A DNA stretch of 64,000 bases from assembly GCF_933775445.1 (NCBI RefSeq), contig NC_065876.1:8556001-8620000 (forward strand), written 5' to 3'. Below, one piece after another: positions 11,587-23,528 of the stretch. Origin of the DNA: Argentina anserina. Lineage: Eukaryota; Streptophyta; Magnoliopsida; Rosales; Rosaceae. How positions within the stretch are numbered: position 1 is the first letter of the stretch; each line of letters begins with the position of its first letter. The notes below the pieces were generated by a model. The model worked only from the letters and a program-made list of their open reading frames with translations, was not told where the DNA came from and made no database searches. The translations under genes and the position numbers were made by a program.

Positions 11587-12499
11587 GTTTATTCTACCTT
11601 TATGATTTCAAGTATTGTTATGGTCGACCACCATTTTTATTTCATTGACTTTGTAATAGTCTTTTGATTTTAGAATTAAAAGTTCATGTATGATGTATTA
11701 AAAATTGGCATTCAATAAAATTTCTCAATTTCTTGTTTACAAGTCGATCTTTTTGAGAATTTTATTTACCTTACACTTAGCATGTAGTGGTTCTTAAATT
11801 GGCCGCTTTTGGGTTACATGGAACCACAATAGTATTACATTGTGAATTTGACACTTAGCATTTGGAAAACGAACCTCGGAATGTCAAAATTTGATATTGT
11901 TATGAACTCTGGCGTTTCCGACACGTTTTCGGCCGTTTTAGCCTCCTTTCGGCCTATTTTCGGCGTTTCCGGCGCCATTGCCCGGTTCCTGCCGGCAAGT
12001 CGTATATGAAGTCCGGTCTCCTAACCAGCCAGATTTCAACCGTCGATAGCCAATTTTACAATCACCGGCGCCACCGGTTTTCCATCGAGTTTTCCGGCGA
12101 TTCTTCGCCGTTTTCTCGTTGTTTTCTGGCATATTTCCAACATTCTTTGTTGAAGCGTTTTCCCGCCAAAGTTTCATTCGGTTTTGAGTTATTTTGACAT
12201 AGTTTTTCGGTTATTCTTTCCGATTTTCTATAAGTTGTTTCATAGCTCAAACGATTTTTTTATTGGTGACCACCCACACCAATTGGATGGTTTTTACCAC
12301 CCTAATTGTTTAGTATTCAACTACTCAAATACCATGTTTTTCCAACTCTTAAGTTGAAGAATATAGTCATATTGCCATGTGATACACTTAATGAGATTGT
12401 CCTTTTGTTTCGATCCCCGTTCTTGCAATATCCTATGGTGTATTGTCTAGAAACATTATGACGTTGACTCTCTTAATTTTATTATGGTGAAGTCTCCTG

Positions 12500-14440
12500 G
12501 CAATGTCAAGTGTCTTGCTAATTGCGTAACCACCCACATTGTCCTACGACGCAGGTAGTTATTTTACGGATCTTATATCTTCGTGTCTTGCTATGTTTTA
12601 AAAGGCCATACATGTCAATGATAAAGTTTCATCCATACTTGTGTTGAGAATGGAGAGGAATATATTTATGTTACCTCTGAGAAAACAGGCCAGTGCCGCA
12701 TCTTAGAGAATATGAAGAGTCTCGGGAATAGTTTCTATCTTACTTCCATTTGAATTTTTGAATCATATGTTGTTGAACGCAAGTTTTGTGATTAGGACTC
12801 TTATATGCTTTGACATGCCCGTCTCGGGCACCTTGGACGTGATATGATGATTAGAATTCTTAAGAATTCACATGGTTTTCAAGTCTTATAAGCGATTAGA
12901 GGACCACCTCACCCGTACTCCACACGGTGAAGCCGTGCCTATCCGTGCCCTGCACAGTGAGGCTGAGGCTGCCCCTCTCGGCAGCTCCACGACATTTAGG
13001 CCATCGGTGGCGACACCCCTTCTTCACAAGAGCTTGTGATACCTTATGTGCTTTCTAAGGCCTCCATGAAAATCTCTAATGCTCATCGTTTGTTTTACAA
13101 AGCTTGCTAAATTTCAAGGAAGTGTTTTATTTGCTAAGGTTTCAAACGAGAACATTCTATTCTTACACCGTATTTAAGGTGACATTAGTGGATCCTATCC
13201 AACCGAATGCGGATATTTTTCGATATTTTTATGGTATAGGTTAAGAGCATCGACGCGTTGGTCACACATCACTTTGTTATCCACATGGAATGCTACATTT
13301 GCTAAGCTCTTAACTATGATCATCATACTAAGGGCTCACCACCATTCTCATCCACTCTAATCTTTTCGATTGGATACCGTTGGAGAGTTCACTTCCAAGA
13401 CCTTTGATGATTTCATTTTTCATATCTACTGAGATCGCCGTTGAACATATAATTCCTCATGTTCATTCATTGTACGATCCAGCAGAGCTCGGAGAGCTCG
13501 GACTTGGTTATGGGTACTAACCTGCGGGTATTTGCATGAGAATATGTAACGATGTTGCATACAGCGACACTTATTCGTTTCAGACCCACAACTTATCAAG
13601 CGTTTAGTACGTACCAGATGGTTACTGGATACGATCTCAACATTCATTTTCACTAAAAGTATGTGCCTCAATTTTAGTATCTCAATGGGTCTACATGAAA
13701 TGATTAAATATTTTGGTTGATTATGAATCACCAACACTTGTCTGATATTTCTAATCTACAACTGTGGATCTCTATCCTGCGATATTAGCAGACGGTCACT
13801 TTGATGAGACATACTTTCCGTCGTTAGGGGGAGATATGGAATCCTCTCATTCTGGTTTTAACGCTAGGAATTAACGTGATGTGTCACTATGTCTCATTAA
13901 GATCTCGCACTGTTCTGAGTAAGCAAGAAGTGCAACGCATTATCAACCTCTAGAAAGTCAAAGATTTGATACTCAATGACTTTACCGATGTTGCGAAAGT
14001 GACAAGATCGCACATAAATGTTGTGATGTGCCGGTAAGGTTGGAACTCTCAAAATATGGGAGAATTTCATATGACCTGGTCCTAGCATGTTGGCACCATC
14101 CTTGACAGTAGGAAGAAAGTCGGCAATTGGCACCATCATATGTTGTGGTGTTGTCGGCGCCTGTGGTATCGCACCACAAAATAAGGGTGGCAAATGCAAA
14201 TATCGACTAGTAAAGGTCATAGCTTCGGTCTTGGCTCTTACCTAGATGAGGGGGAGACCATTATTCTCTGGAATAAAAAACCAGAAAGAAGCGAGGTGTG
14301 AAGGCACAAATATTTCGCCATCATCAAGAGATATTTTCTGAACATGTCTATCAACTAAGTTTCTGTGGGACACTATAGACTCATTTCGTTGATATCAGAG
14401 AACAAAAGAAATCTCTCAAATTGATTGTATAAGCGCACAT
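12500..14440 (+). pseudogene. Copia protease/integrase remnant
   Basis: Near 12508 a protease-like phrase CLANCVTTHIVLR is readable. At 12811-12870 the pre-integrase motif appears as L*HARLGHLGRDMM, with the usual tryptophan replaced by TGA. From about 13130 to 13460 integrase core phrases are recognisable, including STRWSHITLLST, LDTVGEFTSKTFDDF and EHIIPHVHS, in more than one frame. From 13890 to 14330 the linker towards reverse transcriptase shows RTVLSKQEVQRII and FTDVAKVTRSHI. There are many stops. Confidence 0.7.
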
Positions 14441-14455
14441 GTATGTTAATGGATT

Positions 14456-16828
14456 TAGGCCTCATCATTTAGTCTGCGGATCCGAAAAGCCCGCGGAGGC
14501 CTGCAAGCCGTATGGGCTTTTACCTGACCCGGCCCGCAAGAAAGCATGCTTCCATGGATAGAGGGCCGGGCTTAGATTAGAGTTGTGAAACCCGGCCCGG
14601 CCCGTAAAAGCCCGCCAAATAATAAAATATTATACACATATATTTTATTAGGTTTAGAATAAAACTATCGCATTATGAAACAACTATATAAAGGAAACTT
14701 CTCGGGATCGATCGACACCAGTCGATATGATCGGTATATATATTTACGATCCTATAAAAATTTCATCCAATTCGGACCTCGTTTAACCGTCGGAATTTCT
14801 GGTAAACTGAAAACAACACTAATATGTTATAATGGAAGACCCATTATTAAAATGCGAACACCGAAAGCCGTTTGCATATCTGAAATCACCTAATTTTTGT
14901 CACCAATTGTGTGCGGTCGCACCAAGGAAACCCATTTGGCAAAACCCCGGTCAATCAAGATTTTAATATGTTAAAACGCCTTTTTTTATTGACCGTATGT
15001 ACGGATAGTCAAACAATATCCAAAACGAATGAAATTTTTACAGGTTTCCTAAATATATATATTGATCACATCTGGTGTATCGATCGACTATATTTCGAAC
15101 TTGAGTTATCGATCGCCGAAGTGTCCACTAGCGTATCATAACCTTTAAATTAGGTTTTATAATAAAACTATCGCATTATGAAGCGACTATATGAAGGAAA
15201 CTTCTCAGGATTGATCGACACAGCTGATGTGACCGGTATATATATTTAGTGACCCTGTAGAAAATTCATCCAATCCGGACCTCGTTTGACCGTCGGAATT
15301 TCCGGTAAACCGAAAACACCACTAATATGTCCTAAGGGAGAACCCATTACAAAGATGCGAACGCCGAAAGCCATTTACATATCTGAAATAACCTAATTTT
15401 TGTTACCTATCGTGCATGGTCACACATAAGAAACCTATTTAACAAAGCTCCGGTCAATAGGGTTTCAATATGTCAAAACGTCTCTATTTTTTTGTTGACC
15501 GTAGGTACGAACGGTTAAACCATTTTCAAAACGGACATATTTTTTACGGGATCCCTAAATATATATACCAATCACATATGCTGGTGTTGATTGGCCATTT
15601 TTCGAACTAGAGTTGGCGATCGCCTAAGTGTCAACTAATGTATTATAACCTTTATATTACGTTTAGAATAAAATTATCGCATTATGAAGCGACTATATGA
15701 AGGAAACTTCTCGAGATCGATCGACACCAGCCGATGTGATCGGTATATATATTTACTGACCCTATAAAAATTTCATCACATTCGGACCTCATTTGACAGT
15801 CCGAATATCCGGTAAATAGAAAACACCACTAATATGCCCTAAGGGATGACCTATTACAAATATGTAAACGCCGAAAACCATTTGCATATATGAAATCACC
15901 TAATTTTTATTACCTATCGTGTGCGGTCGCACAGAAGAAATCTATTTGGCAAAGCCCCGGTCAATAGGGTTTCAATATGTCAAACCATGTCCAAAACGAA
16001 CAAAAATTTTACGGGTTCTCTAAATATATATACCGATCACATCTACTGGTGTCGATCGACCATATTTCGAACTGGAGTTGTCGATCGCCGAAGTGTCCAC
16101 TAATGTATTATAACCTTTATATTATGTTTATAATAAAACTATCACATTATGAAACGACTATATGAAGGAAACTTCTCGAAATGAATCGACGCCATCCGAT
16201 GTGATCAGTATATATATTTAGTGATAATTTTAAAATTTCATCCAATTCAGATCTCGTTCGACCGTCGGAATTTTCGGTTAACCAAAAACAACACTAATAT
16301 GCCCTAAGGGGGAACCTATTACCAAGATGCGAATTTCAGAAACATGTATACATATTTGAAATCACTTAATTTTTGTCACCGATCGTGCGTAGTCGCAACG
16401 AAGAAACTCATTTGGCAAAGCCCCGATCAATGAGGTTTTATATGTGAAAACACCTCTTTTTTGGTTGACCGTAGGTACGGACGGTCAAACCATGTTCAAA
16501 ACGGATGAAATTTTTACAGGGTCCCTAAATATATATATCGATCACATCTATTGGTGTCGATCAAAAATATTTCCAAACTAGAATTTATTTGTGACTTTTT
16601 TTAGAATGTTTTCTAATAATTCTTTTATTGTTTCAAACCCTTAAATTAGAGTATTATATTTTTTTCTAATACAAGCCCGCAAGGCCCGCTTTAGGTGGGC
16701 GGGTTTGGATATTCGTATTTATGAAATACCCGACCCAGCCCGGCCCGCCACTTATTTAAATTTACTAAGGCCCGGGCCTGTCACTCAAGGGTTGGGCCGG
16801 GCCGAGCCCGGCCCGTTGATGAGCCCTA
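14456..16828. mobile_element. hAT-like element with ~0.5-kb tandem array, inside copia
   Basis: The ends TAGGCCTCATCA and TGATGAGCCCTA are inverted repeats with one mismatch. The flanks are AATGGATT (14448-14455) and AATGAATT (16829-16836), an 8-bp duplication with one change, as expected for hAT. Both subterminal regions are packed with CCCGGCCCG and GGGCCGGGC motifs. No transposase is present. Copia sequence resumes on the far side in the expected order (linker, then reverse transcriptase), so this element inserted into the copia. Confidence 0.8.
14600..16600. repeat. ~0.5-kb tandem array, four copies
   Basis: The landmark around ACTATCGCATTATGAA recurs near 14665, 15178, 15674 and 16139, giving units of about 513, 496 and 465 bp. 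Each unit repeats GATCGACACCAGCCGATGTG, TTTGACCGTCGGAAT and GGTTGACCGTAGGTACG in the same order. Copies are more diverged than those of the 504-bp array at 6873-9117. Confidence 0.85.
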
Positions 16829-16839
16829 AATGAATTGAT

Positions 16840-17370
16840 GTCCCATGATTTATGATGTATTCGCTTATGCTCTTATTCCGTTGTAAAGAATCAACGTTTA
16901 GCAACTTGACAGAAGTGGAAAGAATCAATACAAGCTGAACTAGACTTGTTATGTTAGTCATTGTTCGTAAGTGTAATGAGGATGATGAAGTCATGTGATA
17001 TTTGCAGGACTTATGACACAAAGATTGTCTCATTATCCTAATATTGACTACGATGAGTTATATTCTCTCGTAATGGACATAATTATTTTCCGCTACTGGA
17101 TGAGTAATAGTGTCCATGAAAACTGATTTGCAGCATATGGTAGTGGTCATAACATATCTGTAAAGGGATCTTCACACACATATGAAAGTGTCTGAATGAC
17201 CTTAATTACTCAATTAAATATCTTCAGACCATGAAGAGCTTATGCAGTCAGATTGCGATATTCTAGAAAACGTAGTACAATTGGTTGCAAGAATGTATAC
17301 CCATACATGTTCATATGAAAGCTAATTCTTGATTCTCTATTCCGTCTAAGTAAAGATGATGAAGAGATTC
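16840..17370 (+). pseudogene. Copia reverse transcriptase remnant
   Basis: Fragments in several frames match the start of copia reverse transcriptase: a KWK-IQAELD-like stretch at about 16910, then phrases corresponding to VRKCNEDDEV, PNIDYDELYSLVMD and the region before the catalytic motif. No intact YVDD catalytic site was seen. Confidence 0.6.
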
Positions 17371-18410
17371 AATGAGCTATAGATTCATATATGTAAGTGT
17401 TGTTGGAACACTATTTTTTTCATTATAATGTGATTAACTATGCACCTATGCATCGTTATTGGACTTGTATTGCTCCTTTGACATGGGTTTAGTTCTACAC
17501 TTAGTGAGCTAATACAAATCATATCCACACCAACACCGCCACCAGCTCTAACAACATCAACGTATGCCTTGGTGTAGCAGTCGACACTAGCAGTGTAGAG
17601 AATGTGTACGGTTTCGTCTCAGACCAAAATCAATCATTTAGTGGTCAATTCCCCTATTCATTTATGAAAGATACATTGAATGTGACAGATCAGAATTTGT
17701 CCAATTTCATAAATCAACTTCAACGAGACCTACATGATAGCTCACTCTAATGAAATATAGTGAATTTGGTACCTTGGAAAATTCTATGTGTCTACTTTCC
17801 AGGGACACCAACCAGATTATATCTGTCGCATTGAATGAGTTATGGTCGTTTTAGCAAAGTATGATAATTCTGTCCGGGAATTTGCAAGTCAGTCAACTTC
17901 GACAGAGCACTATAAACTGCTCCGATCGAATTTGGTTGTGAACGTTATGTTACTAGAAAGCCACGGGTGTCTACTTTCCAAAACATTTTACAATTCACTC
18001 ATACCTATTATGACGAAGAAGTTATGGGCATTTAAGTGAGTAAAGGTCATTCTACCCGAGAATCTGATTTTCATTGCAAATTCTTGTTTTGAGTTGTTAT
18101 GCAATCTTGTTTCCTAAGATCTAAGTTTGGCCAAGTATAGCATGTATGATATAAGGATGTATGACTATATTAATGATTAATCATTAGTCAAAAACTACTT
18201 TTGAGAAGCATGTAATGAACGTTGTATACGTTGTTCTCAGTACACCATTATTATGGCATTAATCAGAGGGAGTTGTTTCGTAGAATTCAGAGGGAGTCTA
18301 CCTCAAACGATGCTATCAAATGTAGATGGTGCTATTTTTCCCTTCATTCAAGTTTTTGTTTTTCACTTAAGAGGTTTTTATTTTGTTTAACAAGGTTTTC
18401 ACTTAAGAGT

Positions 18411-18597
18411 TTTTCTGTGGAGAATTACTATGATATATTTGTGTGTGTCTTAGCGTTATTAGGTTTTTTTTGTTAGTGATAGATTTGCATCTCTGTAATA
18501 GATTATGACTCTGAATCCTACGAGATTGTGGTTATGTAATGCCTATATATAGGCCCCCGTATTATTCAATAAAAACACAGTTATTCATCTTGCACCA
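18411..18597 (+). repeat. 3' LTR of the degenerate copia element
   Basis: It matches the LTRs at 1720-1901 and 62489-62672 from the GAGAATTACTAT block through the palindromic TATA box (18541-18554) to CATCTTGCACCA. It follows a purine-rich tract and a GTTTTTA/AAGGTTTT region typical of this copia lineage. Confidence 0.8.
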
Positions 18598-19357
18598 ATT
18601 ACTAGCTAAGTTGGGTTATTTATAGGAGAACCGGCTTGTAGTCTTGTACGATACTATGAAAATTAAGTAGAGTTTGGATAAATTTAGAATGTGGAAATCT
18701 AATAAAATTGTGTCAGTAGTGAACCAATCCAATGGAAATAAAACATGGAAACCGTTGTAACATTGGACTAGTTAATCTAATCTGGATTAAGCTTCCTAAA
18801 TTATCTAGGTTGAACTATCTTCGAAAAAATAACTGCTCATCTAAAACCCTGCCCTCGTCAAATTAGGAGTAGTGTAATTGATTGAAAACTCTTGTTGTAG
18901 CTAGTTAAGGCGACTGAGAAATCCGACTGTCATATAGTGTTGATAGATGGTTTACTTCGAATTTGACCCTTCCTCTCTTTATTTTATTTCGGCAAAAAGG
19001 TCGATTTCCACCCAAATTTAGTTATAATTGTCAATTTGCACCCTGAACTTGCATTTAAGTCAATTTACCTCCTAAATTTAATAAAAATTGCCGATTTGCA
19101 CCCTATCCGTTAAATTTAATGTTTTTCATCCAATTTTAAGTCACATGTCATGCATTTGAGGGGCAATATTGTCATTATATATTTATTCATATTTAATAAT
19201 GAAATAAATTAATAAAATTATTTAAGATGAACACTTGTTACAATTTTTTTTTTCGAAACATGTTATTGATTTATATATTTATTACTTTACGTGATATAGT
19301 ATGTTAAAAGATATTAGAAAATATACATAAATAAATTGAAAATTAAAAATAAATGTG

Positions 19358-19546
19358 TGTTCTGAGAGAATTACTATTCTACCATTGTGTATGTCTTAGC
19401 CTTATTAGGTTTCTTGTTAGAAATAGATTTGCATCTCTGTAATAGATTAGGACTCCGAATCCTATGGGATTGTAGTTATGTAATGTCTATATATAGGCCC
19501 TATTATCAATAATTAAATGGTTACGTTTTGTTCCATTACGTCGTTA
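19358..19546 (+). repeat. Copia LTR fragment inside the Mutator-like element
   Basis: It begins TGTTCTGAGAGAATTACT and follows the LTR family consensus past the TATA palindrome (19485-19498, one mismatch). Its 3' end is altered, and after about 35 bp it runs into (TA)n. No second LTR or coding part is attached. Confidence 0.7.
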
Positions 19547-19574
19547 TTATTCTCGTTTCGTTCCTCCTCCAACA

Positions 19575-19582
<8 letters not shown>

Positions 19583-19640
<58 letters not shown>

Positions 19641-20004
19641 GGATTTTCTCAAATGCGGAGGTCCGCACCAATGATTTTGGTGCGGATTTCCATCTTTTTA
19701 CCACTTTTTGATCGAATTTTCTCATCTCCACCGTCTAGTATCTAGATAATCATTAAGGCCCTCCAAATCGAATAACAAATGGACGGACCGAATTCTGTCG
19801 AACATGAACCGTTCATATTTGTAACAGAAAAACGCAATATTGAGGGCCTTAACGGTTACCAAATTGGCTGAAATTTTGCATAGATGATCTACACAATATT
19901 ATCTAGATACTAGACGGTGGAAATGAGAAAATTTGATCAAAAAGTGGTAAAAAGATGGAAATCCACACCAAAATCTTGGTGCGGACCTCCGCAGCCAAGA
20001 AGGG

Positions 20005-20041
<37 letters not shown>
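19583..20041. mobile_element. MITE lodged in a (TA)n microsatellite
   Basis: A 370-bp element (about 19640-20007) has arms of roughly 115 bp containing GCGGAGGTCCGCACCA, GGATTTCCATCTTTTTACC and CCGTCTAGTATCTAGATAAT, inverted at the other end. (TA)n flanks it on both sides: about 29 repeats on the left and about 17 on the right. This resembles microsatellite-seeking elements such as Micron in rice, known from the literature. Two short (YI)n reading frames here are translations of the TA tract only. Confidence 0.75.
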
Positions 20042-20043
<2 letters not shown>

Positions 20044-20389
20044 ACACACTATATTTAAATGGGTGAGTATGTTGAATATATAATTCGAAGTTGGGTTAAA
20101 TATGTAGAAAAAAGATATAAATAAATAATTTAATTAAAAAATAATCCTCTTAAAGAATATTTGTATTTGTTTTTAAGAAAAATATAAATAGAAAATGACA
20201 AAATTACCTCTCATGTGCATGACATTTGACGCAAAATTGAATGAAACCAGTTAAATTTAACGGATGGGGTGTAAATCGGCAATTTTTACCAAGTTTATGG
20301 GGTAAATTGACTCAAATACAAATTTGGGGTGCAAATTGACAATTTTAACCAAATTTGGGGTGTAATTTAGTAATTTTACCTTTTATTTC

Positions 20390-22652
20390 AGTATTCCTTA
20401 TCCAATATTGAATATATTCTATACACCAAGGTGTAACTCGCGTTTCTTATTTAGCTTATCTGTGTGATGGCTATATATAGATTACGTCCACTGATCGATG
20501 TTTGTAGACTGATACAATTCTGGTTCGGAATCTTTTCAAAGTTAGTATCGGAATCTCAAACTATTTAGTACAACAAGAGTTGTAACCCAAATCACTGTAA
20601 AATCCAAACAAATTCGGGTTTGAACCCTTGTTAGCTGTTACGTACTACTACTTATCTCCAAACCCTTAAAGACTAGATTTGATATTCATTAAAAACAAGT
20701 TCATCAAATTAATAGGTGATGGTTTATTGTACTATGGTATTAAAAATGCATGCATCTGACTGATCTGTTCATATAAACCTAACCCGATTGTTGTGTTTCT
20801 TCATAGTGAATGTTTCCATGTCCCTACAACATCGATCATATCCTACCTATTACCCGAGAGGAGGTGTTAGATTAGCGATTACGTGAAGCTTGCTGACCCA
20901 ATAATTTTTGTAGGTACAAAAATCGCATGCCGGAACAAACAGGGCCCCCTCCTTCAGGGTACTCCGACCGTCTATAAGATAAGGCCACCTTGTTGGCCAA
21001 ACATCCTCCAGAGAATTTATGTATATATTGTTATGATCTTTAAGCAATCATGGCCAAAAAAAATTTAATAAGCTCTCCAGTTTAGACAAATTTTTTAGGG
21101 TAACCGATTTGCTGGTGCGCGCTCTTGAATCAAAACAAGGAGACGACTTGGTTTGGTGGGGATTGCTAAATATATATCAGACGTGTTTAGCTTTTTATGA
21201 GAAGTTTTCCTCTCTTATGGTTAAAAAACGCAGAGCAGAAGCATGAGAACATGTGGTCTCCATAGGTAGCTACTGAGACTGTTACTTCTATTAGCGGATC
21301 ACTAATGCTCACACTTTTGGGGAAAATTCTATGCTGCTGTATGCGTGCAGCAGTCCTAATTCACCGTCCATATACCTCACATACCCCATGTGCATTTCAA
21401 GACACTTTCTATCTACCGTCCGATTTGATATGTATGTCATGCAGCGCTGCACAACAGCTAAACCCACCCTTTGGCACTAATAAGATGACCCTAATTAATT
21501 AATGTCTGTAATGTGTGTTCATTGGACCTTGGTTGGCCACAACCCAGCAATATAGCTCCTCTTGCTTTGTTACTGGTTAGAATAGGGAATGCTCCTAATG
21601 TTCGGCAACTGTATAATCGATCAACCGATCAAATTTAATTCTATGTTTAGTCATTTCAAAGGTGATATATCGTTATCGATCAAATGAATTAGATGGAACT
21701 CGGAATTTCACCTACCAAACAACATACATGTATGTTGTGGTCTTGTAGAAGCAATTTATATGAAACTGAAAAATCAGTTTAACAAACTTTAAACCGGATG
21801 TACGTCAGGTAATGAGAAAAGTAATATCTCACATTAGTTCCATCATATAATTAAATGCAATACAAATATTTCTTTATTTTTCTTTCTGGTGCAAATATAT
21901 AGAGATAGCGTAGTAAGACCACTTAACTATAGAAAAATCTCGATGACGTCTTTTATAGAGTAACATTATGTTGTAAAACTATTTCAGAATCGAAGAACAT
22001 GTAAATTGAACATTTGAAGTGTACAATAATATTGGTCCATTTAAAATATTTCTTCATCTACTATGATATATAACATTTCACATGTGATATTGGTACGTTG
22101 TTTCAAGCTTCAATATTTAACAATCAACTGATGTTGCTTAATTGATGTTTGCTTAATTATAATATATAAATAAATTGTTCCCCAATCATATTCGTACCAG
22201 GCTGCTGTGGAGACCAAGTGGAAGACCTCGTAGCCATATGAGCACAAACTCATAAAAAGCCACTAAAAGGGGTACATAAAATACATTCATACTTGTATAT
22301 AGACAACAGCTCATTCCGATTCTGTGCCTAATGCGTGTGCTCGATCAAATCACAGAAACATTTGAGAACAGACTTTCTCCGAAAGTTGTCAAAAAACCCT
22401 AAAAGCTGGCTATGGCCTTAAACCCAAAACCCAACTGGTGCATACCACGACTATGTGAGCGAGAGATATAGAGACCCCTCTCCTTTCCCACGAATTCCCC
22501 ACGCTTTAAACTTACAATTACATATATACATCTCGTCCTCCCCAAAACCTCAAACCATGGCCTCTCAGAATTAATATCTTACCTTCCTACCTAGCTTCTA
22601 TATTAATCTCCACAGAAATATTTCTCCATATATCATACCTATAATATAGGTC
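20390..22652. other. Intergenic region upstream of the A-4 DREB gene
   Basis: There is no recognised gene. The last few hundred bases form the promoter and leader of the AP2/ERF gene; a pyrimidine-rich leader is visible from about 22470. I see no unambiguous TATA box and no transposon with clear ends. Confidence 0.5.
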
Positions 22653-23528
22653 ATGGCTGATCCAAATACTCCTCCGACTAACTTGAGCCAGGTAGTAGTA
22701 GACCAACCCGCACCGACCCAGTTCACCCTTGACTTTCCTCCTCCTTCTCCTACACTACACCAACCTCCACAGCCTCATCAGCCTCCTCATCCTCCACATC
22801 CACCTCCATCACATTCTCTTGCTCTTCTTGCTCTTCTTCCTCTTGACCACACGAGTAGAAGCCCAACTGTACCCATAATTCCTCCAACATCTGAAGCTAC
22901 AGAAGTACAGCAGCTACAGCCTCAAACACCTAGGGAGGCAACAACACCGCAGGGAAAAACTCCCATGGCCTCAAGTTCTTCGGGCAAGCACCCCAGGTAC
23001 CGGGGAATTCGCTGCCGGGGAGGAAAATGGGTGTCGGAAATACGCGAGCCGCGAAAGACCAAGCGAATATGGCTCGGGACTTTCCCAACTCCGGAGATGG
23101 CTGCAGCCGCCTACGACGTGGCGGCCCTGGCTCTGAAACGTGAGGATGCAGTTCTCAACTTTCCTAGTTCCATTAAGTCGTATCCGGTCCCCGCGTCCAT
23201 GTCTGCGCTGGACATTCGTGCTGCGGCGACTGCTGCAGCTACTGCAGCAGCAGCGGCAACACTGAAGACGGGTGTCTCCAGGGAGACTCCAAGTGTTGAA
23301 CAACAAGAGAAAGAGTATGATGATATGCTGAGTATTAATAACAGTAATTTAGCGTCGTCTGTTGGGGCAGACTTTATGGACGAGGAAGAGATTTTCGGGA
23401 TGCCGAGTTTGCTGGTAGACATGGCTGAAGGAATGCTGGTTTCTCCGCCAAGAATAAACTCGCCGCCTTCTGATTATGACTCGCCGGATAATTCAGACGG
23501 AGGAGAGGCTCTGTGGAACTACGATTGA
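22653..23528 (+). CDS. AP2/ERF transcription factor, DREB A-4 subgroup
   Basis: A 291-residue intronless nuclear transcription factor expected to bind DRE/CRT or related GCC-type promoter elements. Its single AP2 domain spans residues about 116-172: [18 protein letters not shown], then [20 protein letters not shown] and LNFP. Valine and glutamate in WVSEI mark the DREB rather than ERF class. The RCRGGKW form is one residue shorter than usual and is typical of the A-4 branch containing HARDY/ERF024 and ERF025-027. The N-terminus (1-100) is low-complexity Pro/His/Gln. An alanine run (187-203) follows the domain, then an acidic activation-like stretch with [11 protein letters not shown] and [10 protein letters not shown], ending ALWNYD. 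The start was chosen because it is the first ATG, in good context (GTCATGG), with a stop-containing leader upstream. The exact orthologue is not certain. Confidence 0.95.
   Translation: MADPNTPPTNLSQVVVDQPAPTQFTLDFPPPSPTLHQPPQPHQPPHPPHPPPSHSLALLALLPLDHTSRSPTVPIIPPTSEATEVQQLQPQTPREATTPQGKTPMASSSSGKHPRYRGIRCRGGKWVSEIREPRKTKRIWLGTFPTPEMAAAAYDVAALALKREDAVLNFPSSIKSYPVPASMSALDIRAAATAAATAAAAATLKTGVSRETPSVEQQEKEYDDMLSINNSNLASSVGADFMDEEEIFGMPSLLVDMAEGMLVSPPRINSPPSDYDSPDNSDGGEALWNYD

Larger units (their letters stand above)
10119..18597 (+). mobile_element. Degenerate Ty1/copia retrotransposon lacking its 5' LTR
   Basis: In order: leader with CTGCAG repeats (10119-10680), gag with zinc knuckle, protease-like stretch, pre-integrase HARLGH motif, integrase core, linker, reverse transcriptase pieces, purine-rich tract (CAGAGGGAGT near 18262 and 18287) and 3' LTR (18411-18597). 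This gag-pro-int-RT order defines Ty1/copia. All domains are broken by stops and frame changes. The leader is the one found in the elements at both window edges. There is no 5' LTR: the leader starts directly against the STP pseudogene. A hAT-like element (14456-16828) sits between integrase and reverse transcriptase. Confidence 0.8.
18991..20380. mobile_element. Mutator-like foldback element with nested insertions
   Basis: The left arm (18991-19357) and right arm (about 20040-20380) are diverged inverted repeats tipped GGCAAAAAGG and GGTAAAATTA. The perfect 9-bp duplication TTTTATTTC flanks it (18982-18990 and 20381-20389), the length made by Mutator-like transposases. Between the arms lie a copia LTR piece, two (TA)n tracts and a MITE. 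There is no transposase. Confidence 0.8.

Noticed and set aside
19513..19731. Frames with long (YI)n stretches on both strands
   Set aside because: Direct translation of the (TA)n microsatellite.
22971..23422. Antisense frames over the A-4 DREB gene
   Set aside because: Composition shadows of the AP2 and alanine-rich coding sequence.
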